A stretch of DNA of 7,671 nt from Puniceicoccales bacterium (GCA_031279395.1 JAITIO010000028.1:1-7671), one strand, 5' to 3'. Numbered from the stretch's first letter, positions 1 through 6,590 are shown. Program-made: numbers and translations. Notes: generated by a model not told the origin, from the sequence alone.

Positions 1-1
1 T

Positions 2-106
2 AAAAATTTCTTCGGTGAAACACTTTCCCGTCTCTACTCCGCACAATCCGCCTATTCTGCCATTTGCGCCGCTATTATTGCCTTCAATTTACTTCCTTTA
101 TTTTGA
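2..106 (+). CDS. C-terminal end of a hydrophobic, probably membrane, protein (5' end outside window)
   Basis: An open frame enters from the left edge in the frame beginning at base 2 and runs 34 codons to a TGA at 104-106. The first half is mixed (K-N-F-F-G-E-T-L-S-R-L-Y), and the last 20 or so residues are almost wholly hydrophobic (AICAAIIAFNLLPLF at the end). This fits a final transmembrane helix with little or no tail after it. The stop lies 8 bases from the stop of the oppositely oriented Nudix gene, so the two genes converge with no room for a separate terminator. The family cannot be named from so short a piece. A C-terminal helix of a transporter is one possibility. The open frame is short enough that chance cannot be excluded, but its amphipathic-then-hydrophobic pattern and tight packing against the next gene favour a real gene. 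Confidence 0.5.
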   Translation, partial: KNFFGETLSRLYSAQSAYSAICAAIIAFNLLPLF

Positions 107-114
107 GACCCGCG

Positions 115-666
115 TTATAGTATATACTTTGCAATGGCTGCTATGGTAATGCAGTGGGAAATTTCATCGCTCGTGACTGCTTTTTTGAGGTTTTGTTTGG
201 TTATTAGGGACGTTGTTAGGTCTTCAAATTCATCGAAATGGGTATCTTTTTGTTTTGTACAGTTTTTAATCAACACGACATTGAGAATATTCGTTTGTAT
301 TGCCGGATTAGGGTATAATGTCGCAATTATCCCGGCAGGCTTTCCGCAAAAACCTGTTTCTTCTTCCAATTCTCGTTGGGCGGCTTCGATTACATTTTCT
401 CCATGCTCTACCATGCCACCTGGTAATTCCAGTGACAATTTGCGCGATCCAAAGCGATATTGATTAACCATAACAATTCGATCATCCAACGTTTCTGCAA
501 TTACCTGTACCCAGTCGCTACAATCGATGATATAAAAATCTCCAGATTTATTATTGGATGGGTTTTTCAATTCACAGCGGGCGACACTGAAAATCTTATA
601 TTCTGCCAACGTTTCTTTAGATAATTGTTGCCATATGGCAGGTTGATTTTTATTAATTTCTCGCAT
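115..666 (-). CDS. Nudix hydrolase, ADP-ribose pyrophosphatase-like
   Basis: This 183-residue protein carries a complete Nudix box at residues 84-106 that fits GX5EX7REUXEEXGU exactly: G84, E90, then R98-E-L-E-E-E-T-G-F106. The glutamates of RELEEE bind the divalent metal that drives pyrophosphate cleavage of nucleoside-diphosphate-X substrates. The preceding block (VQVIAETLDDRIVMVNQYRFG, about 53-73, then LELPGG at 79-84) and the proline-containing segment after the box (LYPNPAIQTN, 117-126) resemble the ADP-sugar pyrophosphatase branch. ADP-ribose or a related ADP-sugar is therefore the likely substrate, though it cannot be fixed from sequence alone. The length is usual for that branch. No signal peptide is seen, so it should be cytosolic. 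The ATG at 664-666 is the only plausible start, and no clear Shine-Dalgarno precedes it. The gene is divergent from pgk across 83 bp and may share a control region with it. Confidence 0.9.
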   Translation of the reverse strand: MREINKNQPAIWQQLSKETLAEYKIFSVARCELKNPSNNKSGDFYIIDCSDWVQVIAETLDDRIVMVNQYRFGSRKLSLELPGGMVEHGENVIEAAQRELEEETGFCGKPAGIIATLYPNPAIQTNILNVVLIKNCTKQKDTHFDEFEDLTTSLITKQNLKKAVTSDEISHCITIAAIAKYIL

Positions 667-704
667 TCTGATGAAAAATGTTCACTTTTATTACTTTTTC
701 AAGA

Positions 705-726
705 TTTCATTGTTGCAATATTGAAA
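705..726. promoter_or_regulatory. 22-bp imperfect palindrome between the Nudix gene and pgk
   Basis: The sequence from TTTCA (705-709) to TGAAA (722-726) is an inverted repeat centred between 715 and 716, with 9 of 11 base pairs symmetrical. The centre is the perfect palindrome TTGCAA (713-718). It lies in the 83-bp gap between two divergently transcribed genes. Symmetry with no spacer, about two helical turns long, is typical of a binding site for a dimeric helix-turn-helix regulator. The symmetry is read directly. The operator role is inference, and AT-rich DNA produces such dyads by chance at some rate. Confidence 0.3.
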
Positions 727-740
727 CGATGACATAGAAT
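713..740 (+). promoter_or_regulatory. Possible sigma-70-type promoter for pgk
   Basis: TTGCAA (713-718, 4 of 6 matches to TTGACA) is followed after 16 bases by TAGAAT (735-740, 5 of 6 matches to TATAAT). Transcription would begin around 746-748, leaving almost no leader before the GTG at 750 and about 12 bases before the alternative GTG at 759. The -35 candidate forms the core of the palindrome at 705-726, so a protein bound there would block this promoter. The match is modest and the region is AT-rich, so this is a weak call. Confidence 0.25.
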
Positions 741-749
741 CAATTCAGA

Positions 750-1946
750 GTGCAAAAGGTGAAAACATTATTAGATATTTCTTGTAGAGGAAGAAGAATT
801 TTCGTTCGCGTAGACTTTAATGTTCCCATAGATGATCGGGGAAATGTTTTGGATGATTCTCGAATTGTGGCGGCATTACCGACCATACAATATTTGATAC
901 AAAACGGTGCAAAAGTAATTTTGGCTAGTCATTTAGGCCGACCAAAAGGAGAAGTAATGGCAAAGTACTCATTGAGTAATGTTGCCGTCGTACTGGCAAA
1001 GCATATCGGGCAGCCTGTGTTGTTCCTCCCCGATTGCGTAGGACAGAAAATCCTAACTGAGACATCAAAAATGTTGGATGGAAGCGTAATTTTGTTAGAA
1101 AATTTGAGATTTCACGGAGAAGAAACCGCGAACGATGAAGAATTTTCCAAACAACTGGCATCCCTAGCCGACATTTATGTCAACGATGCCTTTGGGTCAG
1201 CCCACAGGGCCCATGCGTCGACGGAAGGAATAACTCATTTCGTACAACAGAACGTCGCTGGATTCCTCATGGAGAAAGAATTGGAGTTTTTGGGAACGAA
1301 GATTGCTGAAGCCAGGCATCCTTTCGTGGTTATACTGGGAGGAGCGAAAGTCAGCGATAAGATTAAGGTCATCGATAACCTTTTGGAAAAAGCGGATACC
1401 ATGCTGATAGGAGGGGCGATGGCGTATACCTTCCTCGCAGCTAATGGCAATGCAACGGGAAGCAGCATGGTCGAAATGGATAAAATTCAGATGGCGAAGG
1501 ATGCCATCCAAAAAGCGAAAGAAATAGGAATAAAGCTATTGCTACCCGTAGACCATGTGGTTACATCTGCTTTGAATACGGAAGCAAAAACAATGGATTC
1601 CACATCCTATTCCGAATTGGATATTCCTGACGGAAAATTTGGTGTGGACATAGGTCCAAAGACAATTGCACTGTTTGGAGAAGAAATCAAGGACGCCAGT
1701 ACGATTCTATGGAATGGACCAATGGGAATCTTTGAAATGCGGCAGTCCTCGGCAGGGACATTTGCCATTGCCAAACATGTGGCAGAATCAGATGCGCTGT
1801 CGATTATTGGTGGTGGAGACTCCGGAAAGGCCGTAAAGGAGAGTGGATATGCGGACAAGGTGTCTTTTATCAGCACAGGAGGAGGGGCAAGCTTAGAGTT
1901 TCTAGGAGGAGATACTCTGCCTGGTGTGGTAGCATTGATGAAATAA
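750..1946 (+). CDS. pgk: Phosphoglycerate kinase
   Basis: This 398-residue enzyme transfers phosphate reversibly between 1,3-bisphosphoglycerate plus ADP and 3-phosphoglycerate plus ATP, in cytosolic glycolysis and gluconeogenesis. Family signatures appear in order: RVDFNVP (20-26) and SHLGRPKG (60-67) of the substrate-binding N domain, ENLRFH (117-122), the basic HRAHAS (152-157), GGAKVSDK (197-204) at the nucleotide site, WNGPMGIFE (321-329), GGGDS (354-358) and STGGGAS (375-381). The length is normal and the protein is complete. The start is a GTG at 750. An in-frame TAG at 735-737 rules out anything farther upstream. A second in-frame GTG at 759 would give a protein beginning V-K-T-L, closer to the usual family N-terminus, and cannot be excluded. 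Neither has a strong Shine-Dalgarno. tpiA follows after 24 bases, so the two are probably cotranscribed. Confidence 0.97.
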   Translation: MQKVKTLLDISCRGRRIFVRVDFNVPIDDRGNVLDDSRIVAALPTIQYLIQNGAKVILASHLGRPKGEVMAKYSLSNVAVVLAKHIGQPVLFLPDCVGQKILTETSKMLDGSVILLENLRFHGEETANDEEFSKQLASLADIYVNDAFGSAHRAHASTEGITHFVQQNVAGFLMEKELEFLGTKIAEARHPFVVILGGAKVSDKIKVIDNLLEKADTMLIGGAMAYTFLAANGNATGSSMVEMDKIQMAKDAIQKAKEIGIKLLLPVDHVVTSALNTEAKTMDSTSYSELDIPDGKFGVDIGPKTIALFGEEIKDASTILWNGPMGIFEMRQSSAGTFAIAKHVAESDALSIIGGGDSGKAVKESGYADKVSFISTGGGASLEFLGGDTLPGVVALMK

Positions 1947-1970
1947 CAATATGCTTTGGAAATACGGTTT

Positions 1971-2750
1971 ATGGCAAAACATAGAAAATATCTTGTGGCA
2001 GGTAACTGGAAAATGAATATTTCGAGCTCGGACGTTGGGCGTTTGATATCTGAAATTTATGCTAAGATAGTAAATATAACAAAAGTTGACGTTTTGATTT
2101 GTCCTCCTTTTACATCCATCCAAGCAGCAAAGGATGCAAGCGGCAGCACCGGTAATATTCTCCTAGGGGCTCAAAACTTTTATCCAGAGAAAAATGGGCC
2201 ATACACAGGTGAGGTTTCCGCCGTTATGTTGAGGGAACTTGGAGTTTCTCATGTTATTATCGGCCATAGCGAACGCAGGATATATTTTAACGAAGATGAC
2301 GATCTTATAAACAGAAAGGCAAAATTCGCGTTGGAAAGCAGCCTAATCCCTATCCTGTGCATAGGGGAAACCATAGAACAGCGTAGGAATGGTAAGGAAT
2401 TCAATGTCATTCAATCGCAGTTAAAAAATGGATTAAAAGATATTACTGCCAAGGAGGCGGAAAAGCTTACCATAGCCTATGAACCGGTATGGGCAATCGG
2501 AACAGGAGAGACCGCAACTCCAAAGATTGCACAGGAAATGCACGCGTTTATTAGAAATTTCCTAAAAGAAACGTTCAATGCAAAGGTAGCAAACGCCATC
2601 AAAATCTTATACGGCGGGTCGATGAAAGCCGATAATGCCGAAGAACTGCTCAGGGGAAATGACATCGATGGTGGTCTCATTGGGGGAGCATCCCTAAAGG
2701 CTGCTTCTTTCTGTGAAATTATCAAAATAGCTAGCCTTTTATCAGATTAG
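1971..2750 (+). CDS. tpiA: Triosephosphate isomerase
   Basis: This 259-residue TIM-barrel enzyme interconverts dihydroxyacetone phosphate and glyceraldehyde 3-phosphate in the cytosol. Counting from the ATG at 1971, the catalytic residues are all present: K14 in AGNWKMN (10-16), H99 in IGHSERR (97-103), and E171 in AYEPVWAIGTG (169-179), which also holds the flexible loop that closes over the substrate. The phosphate-binding segments YGGS (214-217) and GGLIGGASL (234-242) complete the site. An in-frame TTG at 1956 would add five residues. The ATG is preferred because MAKHRKYLVAGNWKMN has the normal family beginning, with a weak GGA at 1958-1960 about ten bases upstream. It lies 24 bases after pgk and is probably translated from the same mRNA. 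No gap or secG gene flanks the pair here. Confidence 0.97.
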   Translation: MAKHRKYLVAGNWKMNISSSDVGRLISEIYAKIVNITKVDVLICPPFTSIQAAKDASGSTGNILLGAQNFYPEKNGPYTGEVSAVMLRELGVSHVIIGHSERRIYFNEDDDLINRKAKFALESSLIPILCIGETIEQRRNGKEFNVIQSQLKNGLKDITAKEAEKLTIAYEPVWAIGTGETATPKIAQEMHAFIRNFLKETFNAKVANAIKILYGGSMKADNAEELLRGNDIDGGLIGGASLKAASFCEIIKIASLLSD

Positions 2751-2752
2751 CC

Positions 2753-2878
2753 ATGCTCATTTCTGTAGATAGATATGGCCCTTTCATGGTCCACACGCTA
2801 TCCTTAAAATTTTATTGTCTTTTTGACTGCCATTCGTCTTATATGCCCTTATCAAGCGACAACAACTATGGAAAGTAG
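2753..2878 (+). CDS. Possible 41-residue small protein directly after tpiA (tentative)
   Basis: An ATG two bases after the tpiA stop opens a frame of 41 codons that ends in TAG at 2876-2878, one base before the stop codon of the convergent giant gene. The frame therefore fills the intergenic gap almost exactly. The predicted peptide begins MLISVDRYGPF, has a hydrophobic middle with two cysteines (LKFYCLFDCH, about residues 18-27) and ends in a polar stretch (SSDNNYGK). It matches no family I recognise and is not SecG, which often follows tpiA in other genomes. The two-base gap would allow translational coupling with tpiA. There is no Shine-Dalgarno, and a frame this long can arise by chance in roughly one case in ten or so. 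The DNA also has the hairpin described at 2768-2802. Treat as a hypothesis. Confidence 0.2.
   Translation: MLISVDRYGPFMVHTLSLKFYCLFDCHSSYMPLSSDNNYGK
2768..2802. terminator. Interrupted hairpin between convergent tpiA and giant gene; possible terminator
   Basis: GATAG (2768-2772) pairs with CTATC (2798-2802). Inside it, TGG-c-CC (2776-2781) pairs with GG-t-CCA (2788-2793) around a six-base TTTCAT loop. The structure sits between two genes that converge. On the + strand it is followed by T-rich sequence (2803-2824) but not by a clean T run, so it is not a textbook intrinsic terminator. The pairing is read from the sequence. The function is inferred mainly from position. Confidence 0.28.
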
Positions 2879-2879
2879 A

Positions 2880-5876
2880 TCAAATATCGCCGCTGTTCAA
2901 CCAACGAAATAGAATTATTTTGTACCTGCGACCAAATTTCTTGTTTATTTTAGATAAATTTTCTTCCGCATCATCCGGAGCATTTTCATTTTTGTTGACA
3001 TACTCAGGAATCCGTTGAACGATTGCTTCACAATATGCTTGTTCGATGACTTTCCCTCTGGAATCAACATGATTTCCGACCGCACGAACTAGAAAGGTGT
3101 CGCCCCGTGTGCATAGAAAATGGGATGTTGTTTGTAAAATATCCGCTTGATTGACAACATTCGGCAAATTTTCTTCCAAAAATCCACTTGCCGATGCGTC
3201 ATCGTAGGATGGAATATTTTTGAAAGAATTGATGTAATAGTTCTCGAAGGCTGCATTCAGTTTGGAATCATCTATTGCTTTCTGCAAAATTCCTTCCCTG
3301 CTGCACTGCACCGGATCTTCTACAATTGTTCTATTTACAAATTCCCCAATGCTGAAAAAGGGTTTGTGCCGCTTTTTCATCAAATCCGTCAGTTTTTCCG
3401 ATAAATTTTTGATCTTTCGTTCATCAAAGGACGGCATTTTATTCAGTAATTTTTCATCGTAAAATCTTGGAAAAATAACATCATCATAATCATTTTTTGC
3501 CGACGACAAAACGCATTGCCAAGCGATGGGGTTCTTTGAATTTACGTTAAACGGTCCGTCAATCAGCAAAATTTGCGCCAAATTTGCGCCATTCATCGAT
3601 GATGCATCTCCCGCCAATTTGAACCGTTTATTCGCCAACAATGGCAAAATATCACCGCCAGTACCTCGATCCCTTTCCGTGGAAATAAAATATCTATCAA
3701 AAATAGCTTTGTTTAGTAAGTAGGAATAGTCGTAGAGGGATTCGACCTTCCCCTGGGATGGCCAACTCACAGATACTGCTGTATTTTCGTGGAACGTTTT
3801 ATTTATTGGCACAAATGGGCTTACCCGCGAACTCCCAAAAATTTGACTCGAAAAATATCCGAATGGTAAAAAATTTATATGCCGCAGGTGCCCAATATTC
3901 AGAACACCACAGGCGGCGTCGGGAATGCCAAACAACACCAAACCGTTCAAATAGTTGAGCATTGCCTTGTCCAAGCCCATAGGTGTTGCCGAATTGATGA
4001 TATGTGTGTCCCAATTCCAATTTCCCGAAACAAAATTTCCCTGGAAAAATATCGATGAATATCCTTGGCAAACCGCACGATTAACATACTGGGCCCGTGG
4101 ATTGCACATGGCCAGCCACCGTACGCCACTTTTACCATCAGCATCGCCGAGAATACCATATTTCATGCGAGAACAAAATGCAAAGCAATTGGTATTTCCA
4201 CCCAAAACCGGACGCTCGCATTCAATCCCTTCATTCCCACGGGGATCCAATTCCGCAATCTCCTGTAAAATTTTACCATCATCACCCCTTAACCTCCAAT
4301 AAAAACAGTCCCAATGCTTATTAATACTACCATTGGCATTTCTACACTGCAATCTAATGGTGGTATATCCGCCAGGGGGAACGCCAACATCCATGTACAT
4401 AAAATTTGACAAATCATCCGTGTTAGATAGCTGGTTTCCTTTGTTCCGGTCAATGGCTTGGGAATTTGGCAATGAAAAAATCTTGGTTTCTCCTGCCCTA
4501 AAACTTGAGAAAAATCTTAATTTTAAAATAGGAGACACATCATTCGCGGGTTGAGGATCTGTTAAATTGCGTGCCACCAAATTCACAAAGCCCTGCTGGG
4601 CGTTGTTAAATCCAAGCAGCGTCAATCCAATCATATTGGCCGGATCGTTATAGGGAACGCATAGTTCCACCACATAGTTCGTCGGCTGTAAATCAACATC
4701 ATAGGGATTCCAAAGCACAATTTGCGGAATAAAAGTGAAGGCGAAATGTCCATCGATGATGGCCACTCCAATATTAACATTCGATTGCACCACCAAAGGA
4801 TAAATTCCGTGCGTCGTCGCAGGCTGCAAATCATCCCCGAGAAAATCCATGGTTGCCCCATCATAGTTTTTAAACATCTGGGGTCGAAACATCGGATCCG
4901 TGGCAAACACCGGAATACCATTGTTTTTTAACCTATTGGATAAATCAAAGAACGATAGTAAGAAATTTAACGTGGGAACATAGGCCGGTAATTCTGTCTG
5001 TGGGGCGAATAAATATTGTCTAAGGCCATTGAAAGTTCTACGATTTGCCATCTGGGACAGGTCTTGGCGAAGGCCTCCTCGTTCAACATCGCTCAAGACT
5101 CCATGGGAATGGAAGGTCAGAATATGCCTATTCCGTGAAAAAATTTTTTGAGCAGATAGATCTAGGTAGGAGAGTTGTTCTGGAAAATCAAATTTTGTCA
5201 GGATAAAATTATTTTTTATTCGATTATTTTTTCCAAAAATTGTATCAATATCCAATGCTTGTGGGCAGCAGCAACGAATTTCTTTAGCTCTAGAATCCGA
5301 AGATTGCGAATATCTATCAATCAGGTTGATTTTTATTTTTTGACTTTCGTCGCATATCCAGAAACCATATTGGCCAACCACTTCGTTGGAATTTTTCAGG
5401 TCGACCGGTTTAATGTAAACATCATCGCCCATGCCCGAAGAAAAAATCTTTTCTGCTTTCCCGGATTCATCGTAAAAAATGGAATCAAGATTTTCTGAAT
5501 TTTCATCGGAAACCAACCACCCGAGGAAATTTTGTTCACCACCGGATCTTTTTTCGGAACTATCCCAGACTCCAACGTAATACTTTTTCCCACCGCTGAC
5601 GCTGCCAATTGATCCCGCCAAAGCCGTCGCACAGGTATCGCATCCCGTCAATTTTTGCAATTTTTCAACGGCTAAACTGAGGGCGAATAGGGCCATATCT
5701 TTCGCCCTATGGACATTTGTTTTCTTCCTGAGGCGTAAAATTTCTATGTAATTGAGGGTGGCAATATTTGTAAAAATTCCACCGATGAGCAGTAAAACCA
5801 GAATCACGAAAATTAGCGCCATTCCCTTACCCTTCTGAACCATCATTTTGGATATGTTAGTACCTAAAACAACCAT
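2880..5876 (-). CDS. Very large exported protein with pilin-like (PilX/GspK-like) N-terminus, Verrucomicrobiota-type family
   Basis: This 998-residue protein has no characterised function that I know of. Residues 19-43 form one long hydrophobic helix preceded by a short basic leader ending in KGKG (15-18). This resembles a type IV prepilin signal cut after G18. Position +5 of the mature helix is F23, not glutamate, as in GspK-type minor pseudopilins. Next come an alanine/leucine-rich helix (about 58-77), GVWDS (102-106), GWLVS (119-123), YGFWICDE (170-177), HGVLSDVERGGLRQDLS (258-274), IVLWNPYDV (386-394), FRAGETKIFSLP (459-470), YDYSYLLNKAIFDRYFIST (715-733), GPFNVNS (774-780), PFFSIGEFVNR (839-849), CEAIVQRIPEYV (949-960) and FGRRYKIILFRWL (981-993). 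From memory these blocks, in this order, typify a large protein family found in many copies in Verrucomicrobiota genomes and loosely related to the 'Verru_Chthon cassette' protein A type. Both ends look complete. Tentatively, the long C-terminal part lies outside the inner membrane and joins a pilus- or secretion-like assembly. It is cysteine-rich. The start is uncertain: ATGs at residues 11 and 12 would give a shorter leader. No pilus partner gene is adjacent. Confidence 0.85.
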   Translation of the reverse strand: MVVLGTNISKMMVQKGKGMALIFVILVLLLIGGIFTNIATLNYIEILRLRKKTNVHRAKDMALFALSLAVEKLQKLTGCDTCATALAGSIGSVSGGKKYYVGVWDSSEKRSGGEQNFLGWLVSDENSENLDSIFYDESGKAEKIFSSGMGDDVYIKPVDLKNSNEVVGQYGFWICDESQKIKINLIDRYSQSSDSRAKEIRCCCPQALDIDTIFGKNNRIKNNFILTKFDFPEQLSYLDLSAQKIFSRNRHILTFHSHGVLSDVERGGLRQDLSQMANRRTFNGLRQYLFAPQTELPAYVPTLNFLLSFFDLSNRLKNNGIPVFATDPMFRPQMFKNYDGATMDFLGDDLQPATTHGIYPLVVQSNVNIGVAIIDGHFAFTFIPQIVLWNPYDVDLQPTNYVVELCVPYNDPANMIGLTLLGFNNAQQGFVNLVARNLTDPQPANDVSPILKLRFFSSFRAGETKIFSLPNSQAIDRNKGNQLSNTDDLSNFMYMDVGVPPGGYTTIRLQCRNANGSINKHWDCFYWRLRGDDGKILQEIAELDPRGNEGIECERPVLGGNTNCFAFCSRMKYGILGDADGKSGVRWLAMCNPRAQYVNRAVCQGYSSIFFQGNFVSGNWNWDTHIINSATPMGLDKAMLNYLNGLVLFGIPDAACGVLNIGHLRHINFLPFGYFSSQIFGSSRVSPFVPINKTFHENTAVSVSWPSQGKVESLYDYSYLLNKAIFDRYFISTERDRGTGGDILPLLANKRFKLAGDASSMNGANLAQILLIDGPFNVNSKNPIAWQCVLSSAKNDYDDVIFPRFYDEKLLNKMPSFDERKIKNLSEKLTDLMKKRHKPFFSIGEFVNRTIVEDPVQCSREGILQKAIDDSKLNAAFENYYINSFKNIPSYDDASASGFLEENLPNVVNQADILQTTSHFLCTRGDTFLVRAVGNHVDSRGKVIEQAYCEAIVQRIPEYVNKNENAPDDAEENLSKINKKFGRRYKIILFRWLNSGDI
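3569..3590. repeat. Perfect 11-bp tandem duplication inside the giant gene
   Basis: AAATTTGCGCC occurs twice back to back (3569-3579 and 3580-3590). Eleven is not a multiple of three, so the copies are read in different frames and encode different residues (around GANLAQIL, residues 763-770). The frame stays open through it, and the flanking family motif LIDGPFNVNS is in register. It is therefore an old, compensated or coincidental duplication, not a recent frameshift. Confidence 0.6.
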
Positions 5877-6029
5877 TTGAAGTTTTAAATTTATCGATGT
5901 TGGCAGAACAAAGCTCCAATTCTATATCAAGTTGATTTATCTAACCTTATTCATAGTAGTATCCCTACGAATCTCAATTGCTTAAACTGTCTAATCCTGC
6001 ACAAAAATTTTCCCTTCAAAAGGACTAAA
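5877..6029. other. 153-bp intergenic stretch upstream of the giant gene
   Basis: This gap separates the start of the giant gene from the stop of the YqgE-like gene, both on the - strand. It is AT-rich and contains no RNA gene or open frame above about a dozen codons. On the - strand a TAGAAT hexamer occurs about 50 bases before the ATG, but no good -35 element stands at the right distance. No Shine-Dalgarno precedes the giant gene. It probably contains that gene's promoter, which I cannot locate. Confidence 0.4.
6003..6023 (-). terminator. Weak intrinsic terminator candidate after the YqgE-like gene
   Basis: Read on the - strand, CCTT-TTG-AAGG (6023-6013) forms a four-base-pair stem shortly after the TAA of the YqgE-like gene. 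It is followed by GAAAATTTTTGT, which contains a run of five T. Position and order are right for a rho-independent terminator, but the stem is very short, so the call is weak. Confidence 0.25.
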
Positions 6030-6590
6030 TTACTGATAAATTAGGGCGTTCGGGTTTTCTCTCAATAGCATAGTCTTCCAAAGAACTTCTTCCCGTTCCG
6101 TCGAACCCAATAATTTTTTGGGAGACCCAAGTACCCACAGTCCTTTTTCTATGTCACTGTAAATGTGTCGATCAAATTGACAGTATCCAAGAAAAGCTCG
6201 AAATTGAATATTGTCGTTTGTCTCTTCTAGTTTAAAAGCTTCTGTGGGAGTAACCATGTGATAAATTTCAAAAACCTTCCGCCTATCATCGAATACCCAT
6301 GCAGTCAACATAACCGTTGTGTTCCCATGGGTACCTCCCTGGTAAACTGGAACATTGCTAATGGGCAAATTTTCAAAATTTTTTCCCAAAGTTTTTAGCA
6401 TAATATTTAATGGGCGATTCAAAATTACTCCCGTAACACTATTCCCAGTGTCGGATTCTACGAACAGTATTGTTTTTTCAAACTGCTTATCTTCCAATAT
6501 GGGATGTGCAATTAGCATCCTGCCAGCCAGCGTTCCTGCAATTTTTTCTGTACACGTGACAAAAATTTTATTTTCCATGGAACTGAACAT
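6030..6590 (-). CDS. YqgE/AlgH family (UPF0301) protein
   Basis: The protein belongs to the YqgE/AlgH family, a small alpha/beta fold common in bacteria. Its biochemical role is not firmly established, and early links to alginate regulation gave the AlgH name. Visible family blocks, numbered from an upstream ATG at 6644, are LAGRMLIAHPIL (39-50), FEKTILFV (55-62), VTGVILNRPL (70-79), YQGG (101-104), TAWVFDD (114-120) and FRAFLGYCQFDRHIYSDIEKG (148-168). The usual glycine-tryptophan after the GY of the last block is replaced by C-Q-F, a mild departure. The frame opens at 6644 with a lysine-rich stretch (MKKLSLKFLILKF) not expected in this cytosolic family. I prefer the ATG at 6590 (or 6578), giving 186 (or 182) residues and the usual short N-terminus before the LAG motif. 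No candidate has a clear Shine-Dalgarno. The gene is divergent from the L25 gene. Confidence 0.88.
   Translation of the reverse strand: MFSSMENKIFVTCTEKIAGTLAGRMLIAHPILEDKQFEKTILFVESDTGNSVTGVILNRPLNIMLKTLGKNFENLPISNVPVYQGGTHGNTTVMLTAWVFDDRRKVFEIYHMVTPTEAFKLEETNDNIQFRAFLGYCQFDRHIYSDIEKGLWVLGSPKKLLGSTEREEVLWKTMLLRENPNALIYQ

Noticed and set aside
134..463. 109-codon + strand frame antisense to the Nudix gene
   Set aside because: The - strand encodes an exact Nudix box, and the + strand peptide is composition-driven with no motif.
1956..1970. TTG start adding five residues to tpiA
   Set aside because: The extension is not part of the family N-terminus, and an ATG with a weak GGA upstream directly precedes the conserved beginning.
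3955..4302. 115-codon + strand frame inside the giant gene, and several similar frames of 60-110 codons
   Set aside because: All are antisense to continuous conserved protein motifs of the 998-residue protein and show no family features of their own.
5920..5935. TATAGAAT on the - strand as a -10 element for the giant gene
   Set aside because: The hexamer is good, but no acceptable -35 stands 16-18 bases upstream, and AT-rich DNA gives such hexamers often. It is mentioned only in the intergenic entry.
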